64,000 nt of DNA from Flavobacterium reichenbachii (GCF_002217435.1 NZ_MUHF01000003.1:62001-126000), one strand, 5' to 3'. Shown: positions 18,661 to 28,092, counted from the first letter of the stretch. Numbers and translations: made by a program. The notes: generated by a model from the letters alone, not told the origin.

Positions 18661-21096
18661 TTAATTTGATTTATGGATTAAAAACGGAACTTTTAGAGAC
18701 AGAATAATATTTCGGCTTGCTTCCGGAAGTTCTATTAATCTGTAGAAACTTGTGTGATTGAGGTATTTTGTATTCAACAGATTTTGAACCTGCAGGCTGA
18801 TTATAAAATCCTGTTGTCCGGTTTTTAGTTTCGTTCCCAAAGCAAGATTAAAAATGTTACTGCTAGCGGTTTTCTTTTCGGGAGGAACAATTTGATTTTG
18901 CGCGGCGGTATAACGATAATCAAGTGAAAAATAAGTGTCTTTTAAATTCTTGATTTGCGGACTGTAATTTATCCCAAATAAAACCGATGCAGGCGGAGAA
19001 AAGGGTAGAGTATAGCCTTTTTTACTTCCTGATAATTGCTCCGAATAAAGATATTCTGCCAGAATTTCGACGCTAAGATTCTGTAGAAACTGATAACGTG
19101 TCTGCAATTCTCCTCCATAACGCATGACTTTACTTTGCTCATATTCAAACACCTGATTTCCTGCTCCATAATAAATATCATGTTGTGAAGTAGGATTCAG
19201 ATAAATGTAATTTGGAAAATAATTAAAAAACGGACTCAGTTGAAAAGACCATTTATTGGCTTGCCAATCCATTCCAAGATCTAATTGATACGAACGCTCA
19301 GCGGCTAAATTTGGATCTCCTTTTTCAAATCTGAAGTAGTGATAATTAACGCCGTTTGAAGCCAGTTCTTTTGCAATTGGTATTCTAAAACTTGTTCCCA
19401 GATTGGCTTTTAAAGAAAGTTTTCCGGGTGTATAATTTACTCCCGCAGACCAGTTAAAACTATTGAAAGTTCGTGTCAAATCTTCTGAACGTTTTAAATA
19501 TTGAGATGTTGTCTGACCATTTTCTGTAATTTCACTTGGAAACCAATCGTTGTATTGCTCCATTTCGATTTTGCCATAATCTAATCGAACAGCTCCATGA
19601 AGCAGCCATAATTCGTTGAGCTGCATTTTATCATAAGCAAATAATCCGGTATTAAACTGCGTAAAAGCTGGAATTAAAAAACTCCATCCATTAATGTCAT
19701 TTTGTTGTTGTTCAGCATTAATTCCCACAGAAATCTGATGTTTGTTTAATGAAAATTCATCTTTAACAGCCACAGAAAAAACTTGTTTATCATACTGTCT
19801 TTCCAAATCTTTAGGCGCATACATAGCATCAGGATAGATTGGAGGCATAAAACCGTGATTGACATAATGGCTCCATTCGCGACGGAAATTCTTTTGAAAA
19901 CCCAACTGCGTTTCCACTTGATGGTTTGCTAATTGAAAAGAGGTTGTATTACTAATTTTGGTATGCGTTACTTCCTGAAAAGGCATCAAAATATCACGGT
20001 TCGATTTGTCATGAAGTTCAGTATCAACATTACGCGGTTCGAGTCCGTGTGCATTGGCAAAAAAGCCGCTTTTACTGTAAACATTACTCACATAAAAAAC
20101 CGATTTAAATTTTTCGGTCACATATCCCGTACTAGCGTGTAAATCCAGTTCCCGACCTGCTGTGTTTCGCAAATGATTTTTGTACAGCGAAACAGCATAA
20201 TTGTAAACATGAACCGTATCTGTGGGAACACGATAATCGCCGTAATCCATAACCGTCATTCTGGTATCGAAAAACCATTTTTCATTGCGCCCAAAAAGAT
20301 TGATTGATCCTCCAAATTGTTCGTTATTGCTTTTTCCGGTAAAATCAACGCTTCCGCCAAAAGTGTTTTTAGAAGGGGTGGGAATGGGTTTTATATTAAC
20401 CGCACCGCCAATAGCATCAGATCCGTACATAAAAGAAGACGGGCCTTTGATAATTTCGACACGATTTACTGCATATTGATCAATTTCAAGTCCGTGATCT
20501 GCGCCCCATTGCTGGCCTTCGTGTTTAATACCGTTTTCGACGACAATAACCTGATTAAAACTCAAGCCGCGAATTAAGGGTTTTGAACCGCCGGAACCAA
20601 TCGAAATAGTTTTTACGCCGGGAATTCTCTGCAGCGACTGCATAAGGCTTCCGCCGAGGTTTCTCTGGATAAAACTACTGTTTACGGTTTCGATATTGAG
20701 CGATTCCTCTTTTTTTCGGCGCAAGCCAAAATGATCTGTAATCACAACTTCTTGTAATTCTTTTATCTCCGGTTTTAGAAAAATATCAGGCAGTAAAATT
20801 GAAGTCTCATTTAGCGAAAGCTTCATTTCATAAGGTAAATAACCCGCATGATTTATCTTTAAAATCTTCGAATCTTTTGGAATATTATTAAAATAAAAAT
20901 GGCCTTTTTTATCTGTAATTGTGGTTAAATTACCGGGCAAAATAATAACGGTAAGACCTTCCAGTGAACCCCATTCACTGGAAAGTACTTTACCTGATAC
21001 ACGAACTGATTGCGCTGCTATTTTTGAACCTATTATAAAACAAAAAAGCAGCGAACAAAAAATACGTAATCGATTTGATTTGGTTTTGTTCATCAA
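18661..21096 (-). CDS. TonB-dependent receptor, probable zinc/metal receptor
   Basis: An 811-residue outer-membrane active-transport barrel. It has a signal peptide (to about residue 28), then a carboxypeptidase-regulatory-like beta domain (VRVSGKVLSSEWGSLEGLTV), then the plug (SLQRIPGVKTISIGSGGSKPLIRGL, with the EIIKGPSSFMYGSDAIGGAVNI box) and a 22-strand-type barrel to the C-terminal LSLKVPFLIHKSN. The plug loop HEGQQWGADHGLEID and loop HYVNHGFMPP carry His/Asp patterns like those in ZnuD-type zinc receptors. Flanked by His-bearing lipoproteins in one operon. Metal identity is inferred. Confidence 0.88.
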   Translation of the reverse strand: MMNKTKSNRLRIFCSLLFCFIIGSKIAAQSVRVSGKVLSSEWGSLEGLTVIILPGNLTTITDKKGHFYFNNIPKDSKILKINHAGYLPYEMKLSLNETSILLPDIFLKPEIKELQEVVITDHFGLRRKKEESLNIETVNSSFIQRNLGGSLMQSLQRIPGVKTISIGSGGSKPLIRGLSFNQVIVVENGIKHEGQQWGADHGLEIDQYAVNRVEIIKGPSSFMYGSDAIGGAVNIKPIPTPSKNTFGGSVDFTGKSNNEQFGGSINLFGRNEKWFFDTRMTVMDYGDYRVPTDTVHVYNYAVSLYKNHLRNTAGRELDLHASTGYVTEKFKSVFYVSNVYSKSGFFANAHGLEPRNVDTELHDKSNRDILMPFQEVTHTKISNTTSFQLANHQVETQLGFQKNFRREWSHYVNHGFMPPIYPDAMYAPKDLERQYDKQVFSVAVKDEFSLNKHQISVGINAEQQQNDINGWSFLIPAFTQFNTGLFAYDKMQLNELWLLHGAVRLDYGKIEMEQYNDWFPSEITENGQTTSQYLKRSEDLTRTFNSFNWSAGVNYTPGKLSLKANLGTSFRIPIAKELASNGVNYHYFRFEKGDPNLAAERSYQLDLGMDWQANKWSFQLSPFFNYFPNYIYLNPTSQHDIYYGAGNQVFEYEQSKVMRYGGELQTRYQFLQNLSVEILAEYLYSEQLSGSKKGYTLPFSPPASVLFGINYSPQIKNLKDTYFSLDYRYTAAQNQIVPPEKKTASSNIFNLALGTKLKTGQQDFIISLQVQNLLNTKYLNHTSFYRLIELPEASRNIILSLKVPFLIHKSN

Positions 21097-21103
21097 AATC
21101 AGT

Positions 21104-21586
21104 TTATAAAATTTTAATGCTTAAACCTTTAATAGTCTGCCAGCCTTCTTTATCCGTCAGGCGGATTAAAAAATGATAATCTCCCGGATCAATATCCTGC
21201 GGAATGTTGATTTCCTGAACGGCTTCATAACTTTTTTGTCCTGCCGGAATGGTAACAGAATTGATATAAAGCATCGGATTTATCGGCTTTTTAATAGGAT
21301 CTGCCACACAATCATTGACTTCTGTACTATGTGTATGATGATCAAAATTGTGGTGAATGTCCAGACTGTAAGACCCCAATTCTGTATTATCTGTAAATTT
21401 TGTTCTGAACATTATTTTTTGTCCGCGAGTAATTTCACTGCATTGTACAGGAAATGTATTTACAGCCGAAATATCAATAACAGGATATTCGGTATCAATT
21501 TCCGGCGAATCACTGGAACAGGCTGTAAAGAAAAATGCCATTGAAATATGCAATAATGCAAGTTTTACTATTTTTATTGTTTTCAT
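21104..21586 (-). CDS. DUF4625-like lipoprotein, short (copy B)
   Basis: A 160-residue lipoprotein (lipobox FFFTAC) made of a single DUF4625-type domain. It contains a striking cluster in SYSLDIHHNFDHHTHSTE: five or six histidines with Asp, well suited to metal binding. The stop lies 7 bp before the TonB receptor start, so the two are surely co-transcribed. It may act as an accessory metal-binding lipoprotein at the receptor. Confidence 0.72.
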   Translation of the reverse strand: MKTIKIVKLALLHISMAFFFTACSSDSPEIDTEYPVIDISAVNTFPVQCSEITRGQKIMFRTKFTDNTELGSYSLDIHHNFDHHTHSTEVNDCVADPIKKPINPMLYINSVTIPAGQKSYEAVQEINIPQDIDPGDYHFLIRLTDKEGWQTIKGLSIKIL

Positions 21587-21618
21587 TTTTAATGAGATTT
21601 ATGAATTAAAATTTCCGA

Positions 21619-22551
21619 TTAAAGATTAATTGGAACCTCGATAGATTGTGAAAAATTGATGTTGTAAGTCGTGTTTTTGTAAACCACCATATAAACATAC
21701 GTTCCAGATGCCCACGCTTTGGTTCCTGTTATGCCCTGAGCTGGTACATTGTTGTCTTTTTGTGCACCAATAAACAATTCAGGTATTTCTCTTAAAAAAG
21801 TATTATTGCTTGCGTTGAAAGGAACATTGGAGAAAGTCCCTACTTCGGCCATGTCTTTATGCTCATAAACATCATAAACAATCACTTTGGTAAAGTCGAT
21901 TTGATCGACGCTTTCAGGCAGATGTTTTGCATTTTTATTGATTAATAACAAATACATAATTCCGTTTCCTTTTACTCCGGTAAGTGTAACCTGAGACATG
22001 ACTTTATCTCCGGTCTTAAATGAATCTCCTTCTTTGTAATATTTTCCTTTTCTATAGAAAAAATCTTCATTTTTAAACAGCGTAAATGTGGAAGAAACGG
22101 GGTTTACAGGTAAATTTCCTGCAGCATAAATGTTTAGGGTTTTCTTTACTTCAAGCGTAGTTCCGTTTTGGTCCTTTATGATAATTATAAAATCGTATTT
22201 ACCTTCTGGAGCATCTGTTGGAATATCAAAATGTTTGTGAATGGTTGTATTTTTTGCGCCTGTATATTGTGGCCAATTAATTTCATGCGACCATACTTTT
22301 GAATATTTTTCGGTACTTATTTGTGCAATTTTTATTTGCACACTTTCAATTTTATCTCCAGCAACAACTTCTGCATTAAAATGAAAATCTTCGCCAATAG
22401 TTCCAATTTCGTTGTTTCCCAATCCCAGTTCGATTTTATCGATCGTTGGTTTTTCTTTTTGAGCTTGTGTCTGATTATCATTGTCGTTGTCGCATGCTGT
22501 AAACGCAAAGGCGCTTATTAAAAAAGCCACCAGAATTTTTCTTGTTTTCAT
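21619..22551 (-). CDS. DUF4625-like lipoprotein (copy C), first gene of the metal operon
   Basis: A 310-residue lipoprotein starting at the ATG that gives a clean signal MKTRKILVAFLISAFAFTAC; an ATG ten codons upstream (22581) would add charged residues and is less likely. It has the same two-part architecture as the gene at 17742, with matching motifs (GEDFHFNAEVVAGDKIESVQIKI, TIHKHFDIPTDAPEGKYDF, and the C-terminal VYKNTTYNINFSQS against LYKNTTYNLSVYKS). The two are therefore paralogues flanking the receptor. It leads the operon, so the control region is upstream. Confidence 0.72.
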   Translation of the reverse strand: MKTRKILVAFLISAFAFTACDNDNDNQTQAQKEKPTIDKIELGLGNNEIGTIGEDFHFNAEVVAGDKIESVQIKIAQISTEKYSKVWSHEINWPQYTGAKNTTIHKHFDIPTDAPEGKYDFIIIIKDQNGTTLEVKKTLNIYAAGNLPVNPVSSTFTLFKNEDFFYRKGKYYKEGDSFKTGDKVMSQVTLTGVKGNGIMYLLLINKNAKHLPESVDQIDFTKVIVYDVYEHKDMAEVGTFSNVPFNASNNTFLREIPELFIGAQKDNNVPAQGITGTKAWASGTYVYMVVYKNTTYNINFSQSIEVPINL

Positions 22552-23125
22552 GTTCTTAGATCTGATTTTGATTGTATTCATAAATGTAAAATTGGGTTAC
22601 TAGAGAAAATAATACAGATTAATAATGCACATCCATTTAGAAATGTAAATGGAAGCATTGACTGATTTTTATAAGGTTTTTGAATAGAATTATGCCCGAA
22701 AAGTATCTTGAGAAATAAGCTTTTTATTTTCGGAACTACAGAAGAATTCAATCCCAATTTAGGATTAGAATATATTCTGATTGTTTAAAAATGCAACGTA
22801 CAGCATTTACCTAAAACAGTTTTAGGTTTTTATTTTGAATTGAATTTAGTATCGAATAATAAAAGCAAAACCAGCCTAAACAGACTTTATTAAAAAGCAA
22901 ATAAATGCTTTTTAATAATTTTCAGTTACATTTTTGCAGCTGTATTAAAGACATGTTTTGCTGATGTTTTGTAATCTGAAATTAAATTTAGTACTAGCGA
23001 AATAATGAAAGAAATTAACTTTCAAAATAAATAAAGTGCTAAAAAAATAATCGGATTTTCGAAGGTTTTTAAATTCTAAATAAAAAATACGTTTACATTT
23101 CATAGTGAAATGACTGCTTATTTAT
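22552..23125. other. Intergenic region upstream of the metal operon
   Basis: About 570 bp with no convincing gene. An inverted arrangement AATGC...CCATTT...AAATGG...GCATT spans about 22624-22659, roughly 75-110 bp upstream of the first lipoprotein start, and could be an operator or hairpin. I could not match it to a known Zur or Fur box. The rest is AT-rich and unstructured to my eye. Confidence 0.4.
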
Positions 23126-23473
23126 TTAAATTCTGGGAGGTGCACGAAGCGCAAAAAGAGATCCTTTAAAAAAGGAAGAATAGGTTTTGAAATAAAAGTT
23201 AACATAGGGAGTAATGCTGTAACTTTTATAAAAATCAAAATGTATAAATGAAAAAGTACTAACCGGACTAAACTTAAAATGACAAATTGCACATTCTTCA
23301 TTTGAATGATTGTGTATTTTAAATTCGGTTTTGTGAGTATGATTCTGAAAAGTAGTTTTATGATCAGAATTATGATTTTGAATGTGTTCGTAAGAATGTA
23401 TCGCCGGAAATAGTATTGCAAATACTACCAGCAGCGGCATAAAAAGATTGATAAATTTAAATTTCTTTCCCAT
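23126..23473 (-). CDS. Small His/Cys-rich exported or membrane protein
   Basis: A 115-residue protein with one N-terminal hydrophobic segment (FINLFMPLLVVFAILFPAIHS). It is followed by a histidine-dense stretch (EHIQNHNSDHKTTFQNHTH ... KIHNHSNEECAICHF) with a CxxC and ends in FKGSLFALRAPPRI. That ending is one I associate with small flavobacterial proteins encoded near metal TonB receptors. An overlapping frame (23122-23421) lacks this composition and is a shadow. Probably a metal-binding or sensing partner of the operon downstream; the function is not established. Confidence 0.68.
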   Translation of the reverse strand: MGKKFKFINLFMPLLVVFAILFPAIHSYEHIQNHNSDHKTTFQNHTHKTEFKIHNHSNEECAICHFKFSPVSTFSFIHFDFYKSYSITPYVNFYFKTYSSFFKGSLFALRAPPRI

Positions 23474-23892
23474 TTTTACAAATCAGCAAAAAGCTGAAGC
23501 AGGGCAAATATAAAATACTTATTTGTAAATGCAACATAGTTTCGTTAAATAATTATAAAAGGAAAGAACTTTTTACAGGGATTGTTGTATTTTAGATTCG
23601 ATTGGTACTATTATCGTGCTCCAATTTTAAATATACTTTCTAATTTTCATAATGAATTGGATGGAGTCAGGCGAGTGATCCAATACTATAGAATTATATT
23701 TATTACCGTTTTGAATTTTGAGAAGTGAAAATTCTATAACACTTACACTATATGTTTTATGCTCCGTAAGCTTACATTTCCACATATAGCAAGCTTAAGC
23801 TGCTTGTACTAAGAAAGCTTTTGTTTAAATAATTCTTATAAAATATTAAAAATAGAATTTATAAACATAAATATGTATTATAAATTTTACTC
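23474..23892. other. Intergenic region between His-rich protein and prolyl oligopeptidase
   Basis: About 420 bp of AT-rich DNA. It contains short inverted pieces (CTATATG near 23750 / CATATAG near 23783; CAAGCTTAAGCTGCTTG near 23787) that might terminate the long minus-strand operon ending at 23893 or start the small gene. No gene is supported. Confidence 0.4.
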
Positions 23893-26064
23893 CTAATTTT
23901 TATAGTTTTCTTTAAGTAATTTAAATTTTGGATGTCCCATTTGCCAGAAAGCAAATGCAAATTCATCGGCATAATCATTATATAATTGTAAATTTGAGCT
24001 ATTTATTCCATGTCCAGCATCATAATTTACTGCAAAAAGAATTTTATTTGTAGAAGATGTAGTTTCAAGTTTAGCTACAAATTTGGCTGACATCCAAGGT
24101 GCAACTCTTGCATCGTTCATTCCGACAGAAATAAGGCAGGCAGGATAATTAACATCTCTTTTTAAATGATTAAAAGAATCAATTTCTGCTAACATATCAT
24201 GTTCTTCTTTAATACTTGGATCACCTAACTCTTTCATATTGTTTGGGCCATTTGGCGCTTTATCAATTCTAAGTGGATTAAGATAACCATCATAACAAAT
24301 CATTACTTTAAATAAGTCAGGGCGTTCAGTCATCGCTCTTCCTACCAGAATGCCTCCAGCACTTCCGCTTAAGATTCCAATTTTTTCTTTTTTAGTTATA
24401 TTATTTTTGATTAAATATTCAGCAGTTGCAATAAGATCTTTCCAAGTGTTTGGCTTATTCTTTTTAAGACCACCTTCATGCCACATATCTCCTTTTTCTC
24501 CCCCACCTCTTACGTGTGGTACAACATAAACGCCTCCATTCATAACCCATGTTAAAACAATAGGCTGAAATCGTGGACTTTTTGAAATTCCATAAGCACC
24601 ATATCCATCCATCATGATATAGTTTTCTTTATCTTTTTTTAAATTTTTGCTGTATATTAAACTAACTGGAACCAAAACTCCATCATGTGATGGAATTTCA
24701 ATTTCCTTAACCTCTAAATCTTTAAATTCGGGATAGGAAATTATAGGATTGATTTTGTCTTCAACAAATTTATCTTTTGAAAGGTTATAGCTGAATCTTC
24801 TATTTGGGTCTAGCCATCCACTTGTGGTTATCCATAAGGCGGTACTATATTTGTCATTTGTAGATAGGGAAATATTGCCGGCTTGCACAGGTAAGTCAAT
24901 AGACTTTATTTGTTTATTATTTTTAAAATATAATTTAGCCTCAACACCATTTTTTTTAGTTGTATAGAATATACCATTACTATTTACAACAAAATCATCA
25001 ATAACTTCTTTTAAATTCTGTTCTACAATTATTTCAGGATTTTTAAAATCAGGATTATAAATTTTAGTTCTTATAATTTTATAATTTGATGCCTCATTTG
25101 AAGAAATACAATATAAATCATCATTAATTATTATAGGATCTAATAATCCGTCACTTTTTCTGTATAGTTCTTTCCATTCCATTTTCTGAGATTGCAAATC
25201 AGAAATAATGGCATAAAAATAGTCGAAATAATTTGTTGCTCCGCTTAATGCGGCTAAAATATATTTATCTTTTAAGTGTATTTTTTTTATTATTGGAAAA
25301 TCAGCTCTGAGTATATTTAAATTGGGATTGTTTTTTTTTGAAAAAATCACAGTATGTTTTGTAGAAATATCTCCTATTCTGTAAATAACAGATTCCGTAT
25401 CTAAAAGATAGTTAGGGTCTTTTGTGTTAATGACCGGAATGTTAACATAGATAATTCCACTATTATCAGGAAGCCAATTTATTCCTCCTAATTCTGAAGG
25501 CCATGAATTAGAAATAATTGTGGGTAATAAAGTTTTGTTTTTAACATTTAGAAATCCTATTTCCGCAATTTCCTCTCCATTTTTTGTAAAACTGAGAGCT
25601 ATTACACTTTCATCCCAAGATGGTTTTATATAGGAAATTGCAAATACATTTCCAGTTTCTTTTTTATAATTGGCTGAGTCGAAAAGTAAAATTTCTTCTT
25701 GCCCTTCTTTTTTAAAATAAAGCTTATCAGAATTATCTCTGTCAGTCTTCTTTAAATAATAAAATGAATTATTTTCTGTAATTGTTAATAATGTTACACT
25801 AAAAGATTTTCTTTTTTCAAATTCAATAAATTGTTTGACAAATTCATTTCTGCCTGAAATATTATCTAATAAATCTCTAGCTCGATCATTATGTTGTTTA
25901 AACCATTTTTGTACTGAATCATTCTGTAAATTTTCTAAATATTGAAAATTATCCATGGTGTTTAGATTTGAATGTCTGGTACTTTTTGAATCTATGTTTA
26001 AATCTTGTGATAGAGCGGAAAAGGTAAAATTAAATATAAAGAATAGAGTGATTACTTTTTTCAT
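23893..26064 (-). CDS. Exported prolyl oligopeptidase family serine peptidase (S9A-like)
   Basis: A 723-residue protein with signal peptide (about residues 1-19, FSALSQ). A seven-bladed propeller-like N-terminal part precedes the catalytic domain. The latter shows the family landmarks YGAYGISKSP, HVRGGGEKG, nucleophile GSAGG (about residue 566), acid VGMNDARVAPW (about 650) and His AGHGINSS (about 683). It cleaves peptides after proline, in the periplasm or outside. It is the last gene of the lanthipeptide-like operon, 42 bp after the precursor gene; the precursor core has four prolines. It may act in leader or core trimming, as prolyl oligopeptidases do in some RiPP pathways, or give self-protection. 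That role is inference. Confidence 0.88.
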   Translation of the reverse strand: MKKVITLFFIFNFTFSALSQDLNIDSKSTRHSNLNTMDNFQYLENLQNDSVQKWFKQHNDRARDLLDNISGRNEFVKQFIEFEKRKSFSVTLLTITENNSFYYLKKTDRDNSDKLYFKKEGQEEILLFDSANYKKETGNVFAISYIKPSWDESVIALSFTKNGEEIAEIGFLNVKNKTLLPTIISNSWPSELGGINWLPDNSGIIYVNIPVINTKDPNYLLDTESVIYRIGDISTKHTVIFSKKNNPNLNILRADFPIIKKIHLKDKYILAALSGATNYFDYFYAIISDLQSQKMEWKELYRKSDGLLDPIIINDDLYCISSNEASNYKIIRTKIYNPDFKNPEIIVEQNLKEVIDDFVVNSNGIFYTTKKNGVEAKLYFKNNKQIKSIDLPVQAGNISLSTNDKYSTALWITTSGWLDPNRRFSYNLSKDKFVEDKINPIISYPEFKDLEVKEIEIPSHDGVLVPVSLIYSKNLKKDKENYIMMDGYGAYGISKSPRFQPIVLTWVMNGGVYVVPHVRGGGEKGDMWHEGGLKKNKPNTWKDLIATAEYLIKNNITKKEKIGILSGSAGGILVGRAMTERPDLFKVMICYDGYLNPLRIDKAPNGPNNMKELGDPSIKEEHDMLAEIDSFNHLKRDVNYPACLISVGMNDARVAPWMSAKFVAKLETTSSTNKILFAVNYDAGHGINSSNLQLYNDYADEFAFAFWQMGHPKFKLLKENYKN

Positions 26065-26106
26065 TTAATGTAACATTATAAAATAATATTGACTCGAATG
26101 TTAATA

Positions 26107-26256
26107 TTATAGACCTCTTACAGTTGGAGAAGTTGCTGGTGGATCTTGTTCACCAGGATAATTTCCTCCTGTGATGGCTTTTTTGTTTTTAATTTCTGCA
26201 ATTTTAAATTTTTCTAAAGAAAGCTTCTTTTCGTTTGCTTTTTGATTTTTTTTCAT
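26107..26256 (-). CDS. RiPP precursor peptide A, GG-type leader, cysteine-free core
   Basis: A 49-codon gene. The leader is Lys-rich with the Bacteroidota RiPP pattern KKLSLEKFKIAEIKN ... ITGG, which I recognise from GG-leader lanthipeptide and sactipeptide precursors. After Gly-Gly the predicted core is NYPGEQDPPATSPTVRGL (18 residues): two Thr and one Ser that LanB could dehydrate, four Pro, but no Cys. Lanthionine rings therefore cannot form within it. It lies between the TPR-AraC gene and the peptidase, in the same direction, and has its own promoter and a perfect 20-bp palindromic operator 73-92 bp upstream. Cleavage at GG is expected by family knowledge, not shown. Confidence 0.85.
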   Translation of the reverse strand: MKKNQKANEKKLSLEKFKIAEIKNKKAITGGNYPGEQDPPATSPTVRGL

Positions 26257-26287
26257 TTTCAATAAATTTAGTAATTTTTAATATGTG

Positions 26288-26295
26288 CAAATGTA
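26288..26295 (-). promoter_or_regulatory. -7 promoter element of precursor A
   Basis: TACATTTG matches the Bacteroidota TAnnTTTG consensus. It is 31 bp upstream of the precursor ATG, predicting a leader of about 25 nt. The -33 position reads CTGT rather than TTTG, so the promoter probably needs the activator bound at the palindrome whose centre lies 44 positions upstream. Confidence 0.65.
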
Positions 26296-26328
26296 TATTA
26301 CCATAATAGTTTAAAACAGTACAAGCAC

Positions 26329-26348
26329 TCGATATTTATAAATATCGA
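26329..26348. promoter_or_regulatory. Operator site 1: perfect 20-bp palindrome
   Basis: TCGATATTTATAAATATCGA is perfectly self-complementary. It is the cleanest copy of an element also found upstream of the radical-SAM operon (31445-31475) and the PKS (36080-36115). From its centre to the first base of the -7 element is 44 positions, identical at all three promoters. Confidence 0.85.
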
Positions 26349-26379
26349 CAAACTTTTAGCCTGATTGATTATAGTTTTC

Positions 26380-28092
26380 TTAATTTTCTTTTTCTTCAAT
26401 TTTTTTTATAAAATATGAGGGCTGTATTCCGGTATTATTATAAAATGCTTTTGCAAATGATTCAGAATTGCTAAAACCAACTTCTTCAGAAATAGCTTTA
26501 ATAGTATATTTTCTAAATTTTTTGTCATTTTTTAATCGATTTACAGCATGGTTTATTCGCATATCATTTATATATTGACTAAAATTTTTCCCTTTGTAAA
26601 AGTTAATGATCTTTGATAAATAGCTGCTATTAGTTGAAAATTCTCGAGCAAGATCTGTTTGTTTTAAATTTGGCAGTAGATATCCTTTATTGTTTTCAAA
26701 TTCTGACAACTTGGCTAAAATCTGGTTCACCATCTCAAATGGCAAATCAATAGATTTTTCTTTTTCTTCTTGATCTTCTGCCTCATTTTTTAGATCAGTA
26801 ATTTTTTGTTCATGTGATGTATTTTCTAAAAATTGATCATCCATTAACTCGCTAAAATTTTTCTCGAAAATTTTATTTCTATTTCTCACTTTTGCAGCAT
26901 ACAAAATACTGAATGTAAGTCCCATCATTAATAAAAATGAAATAGAACCGAAGAAATATTTTTCATTATTAATTTGTTTAATTAGATTTTCTTTTTCAGT
27001 TAATAAATTTGGTGTGTCATAACTATTGGTAATATTTTTTGTTAGAGTAATATTGTTGGCCTTAAAATAGTTATCAATTTCGATTAATCTATTTAAATAA
27101 TGTAATTGCTTTTTTTCATTATTTTTCATCTTGCTAATCTCAATTAAGCGAATATAATTATCTCTTATATCACAAGAATATTGCTTTTTTTTAACTAGGA
27201 TAGAATCGACTTTTTCAAAATAAAGCATTGCTTCATCAGTATTTTTATCGTGTTTAAAAATATTTTCTCCTTTATAATAATAGCAAATTGCTAAATTTAA
27301 AAAATCATCAGTCTTATCAATTATGCCTATGGCTTTTTCTAAGTATTTTTTACTTTGAACAAAATCTCCTTTAAGGTTTAAGCATATTCCTTTGTACATT
27401 ATATAGTAAGGATAGTAAGGATTTGTGGTCTCAAGAGTTTTCAGTTCATTATCGATGAAGCTCAATGCCAAATCAACCTTATTTAATCTTATATAAATAT
27501 CTGCTAATACCCATTTAATAAATATAACATCCAGTGTTTTATTTTTTTTGGTTTTAAAATAATCAAAGTTTTCTATAAATAGCGGCAAGGCTTCTTCTGG
27601 TCTTCCTAACTCAATCTTTATTAATCCAATATATCTTTTGATTAGTAAATTTTGTTCATAATTATTTCTGTTTTTAGAAAACTTCTCCGCAATTAATACA
27701 TTTTTTAAGGCTTCATTTAAATTTAGATTTATTTGAAAATAATTAGCTTTTAGCATATATCCTCTTGCAGGATAAATAGAGTCTGGATTGTCTTTGGTAA
27801 GAGAAATTATTGAATCTGAATATTTTAATTGTACTGGTTTTCCAGCATAAATTAATGCTTTGGAATACATTGCATCTGAAATTTTATAGATATCACCAGA
27901 TTCTTTTGCCTTTTTATAATATAAATCAGAGTAAAATATTTTTTCTTTTAAATTTAATGTAGAATTATTAATCTTTTCATCTAATTCTGCGAAACTTAAA
28001 TTTTTGATCAATATTTTTTTTTGAGAATTATTTTGTTGGGAAAAAATTATTCCGGTAACAAAATAGAAAATCAATAGAGGAATTTTTTTCAT
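26380..28092 (-). CDS. TPR-AraC transcriptional regulator, membrane-anchored
   Basis: A 570-residue protein. It begins with a signal or anchor (IPLLIFYFVTGIIFSQ), continues with about 330 residues of TPR-like helical hairpins expected in the periplasm, then a transmembrane helix (YFFGSISFLLMMGLTFSILYAA, about 373-394) and a cytoplasmic region. The AraC-type double helix-turn-helix is at the C-terminus (RKYTIKAISEEVGFSNSESFAKAFYN...IQPSYF, about 505-567). It is a one-component membrane sensor-regulator of the kind common in Flavobacteria. The start overlaps the end of the SpaB_C-like gene by 4 bp. As the only regulator in the biosynthetic region it is the natural candidate for the three shared palindromes. 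Confidence 0.88.
   Translation of the reverse strand: MKKIPLLIFYFVTGIIFSQQNNSQKKILIKNLSFAELDEKINNSTLNLKEKIFYSDLYYKKAKESGDIYKISDAMYSKALIYAGKPVQLKYSDSIISLTKDNPDSIYPARGYMLKANYFQINLNLNEALKNVLIAEKFSKNRNNYEQNLLIKRYIGLIKIELGRPEEALPLFIENFDYFKTKKNKTLDVIFIKWVLADIYIRLNKVDLALSFIDNELKTLETTNPYYPYYIMYKGICLNLKGDFVQSKKYLEKAIGIIDKTDDFLNLAICYYYKGENIFKHDKNTDEAMLYFEKVDSILVKKKQYSCDIRDNYIRLIEISKMKNNEKKQLHYLNRLIEIDNYFKANNITLTKNITNSYDTPNLLTEKENLIKQINNEKYFFGSISFLLMMGLTFSILYAAKVRNRNKIFEKNFSELMDDQFLENTSHEQKITDLKNEAEDQEEKEKSIDLPFEMVNQILAKLSEFENNKGYLLPNLKQTDLAREFSTNSSYLSKIINFYKGKNFSQYINDMRINHAVNRLKNDKKFRKYTIKAISEEVGFSNSESFAKAFYNNTGIQPSYFIKKIEEKEN

Noticed and set aside
22624..22659. Inverted repeat as a Zur or Fur box
   Set aside because: The arms do not match a consensus I can state with confidence, and the position, about 75-110 bp upstream of the gene, is not decisive. 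Left as an unassigned repeat.
26329..26348. Perfect palindrome as an intrinsic terminator of the regulator gene
   Set aside because: All A/T except the ends, no T-run after it, and the same sequence recurs at fixed distance before two other promoters, so a protein-binding site explains it better.
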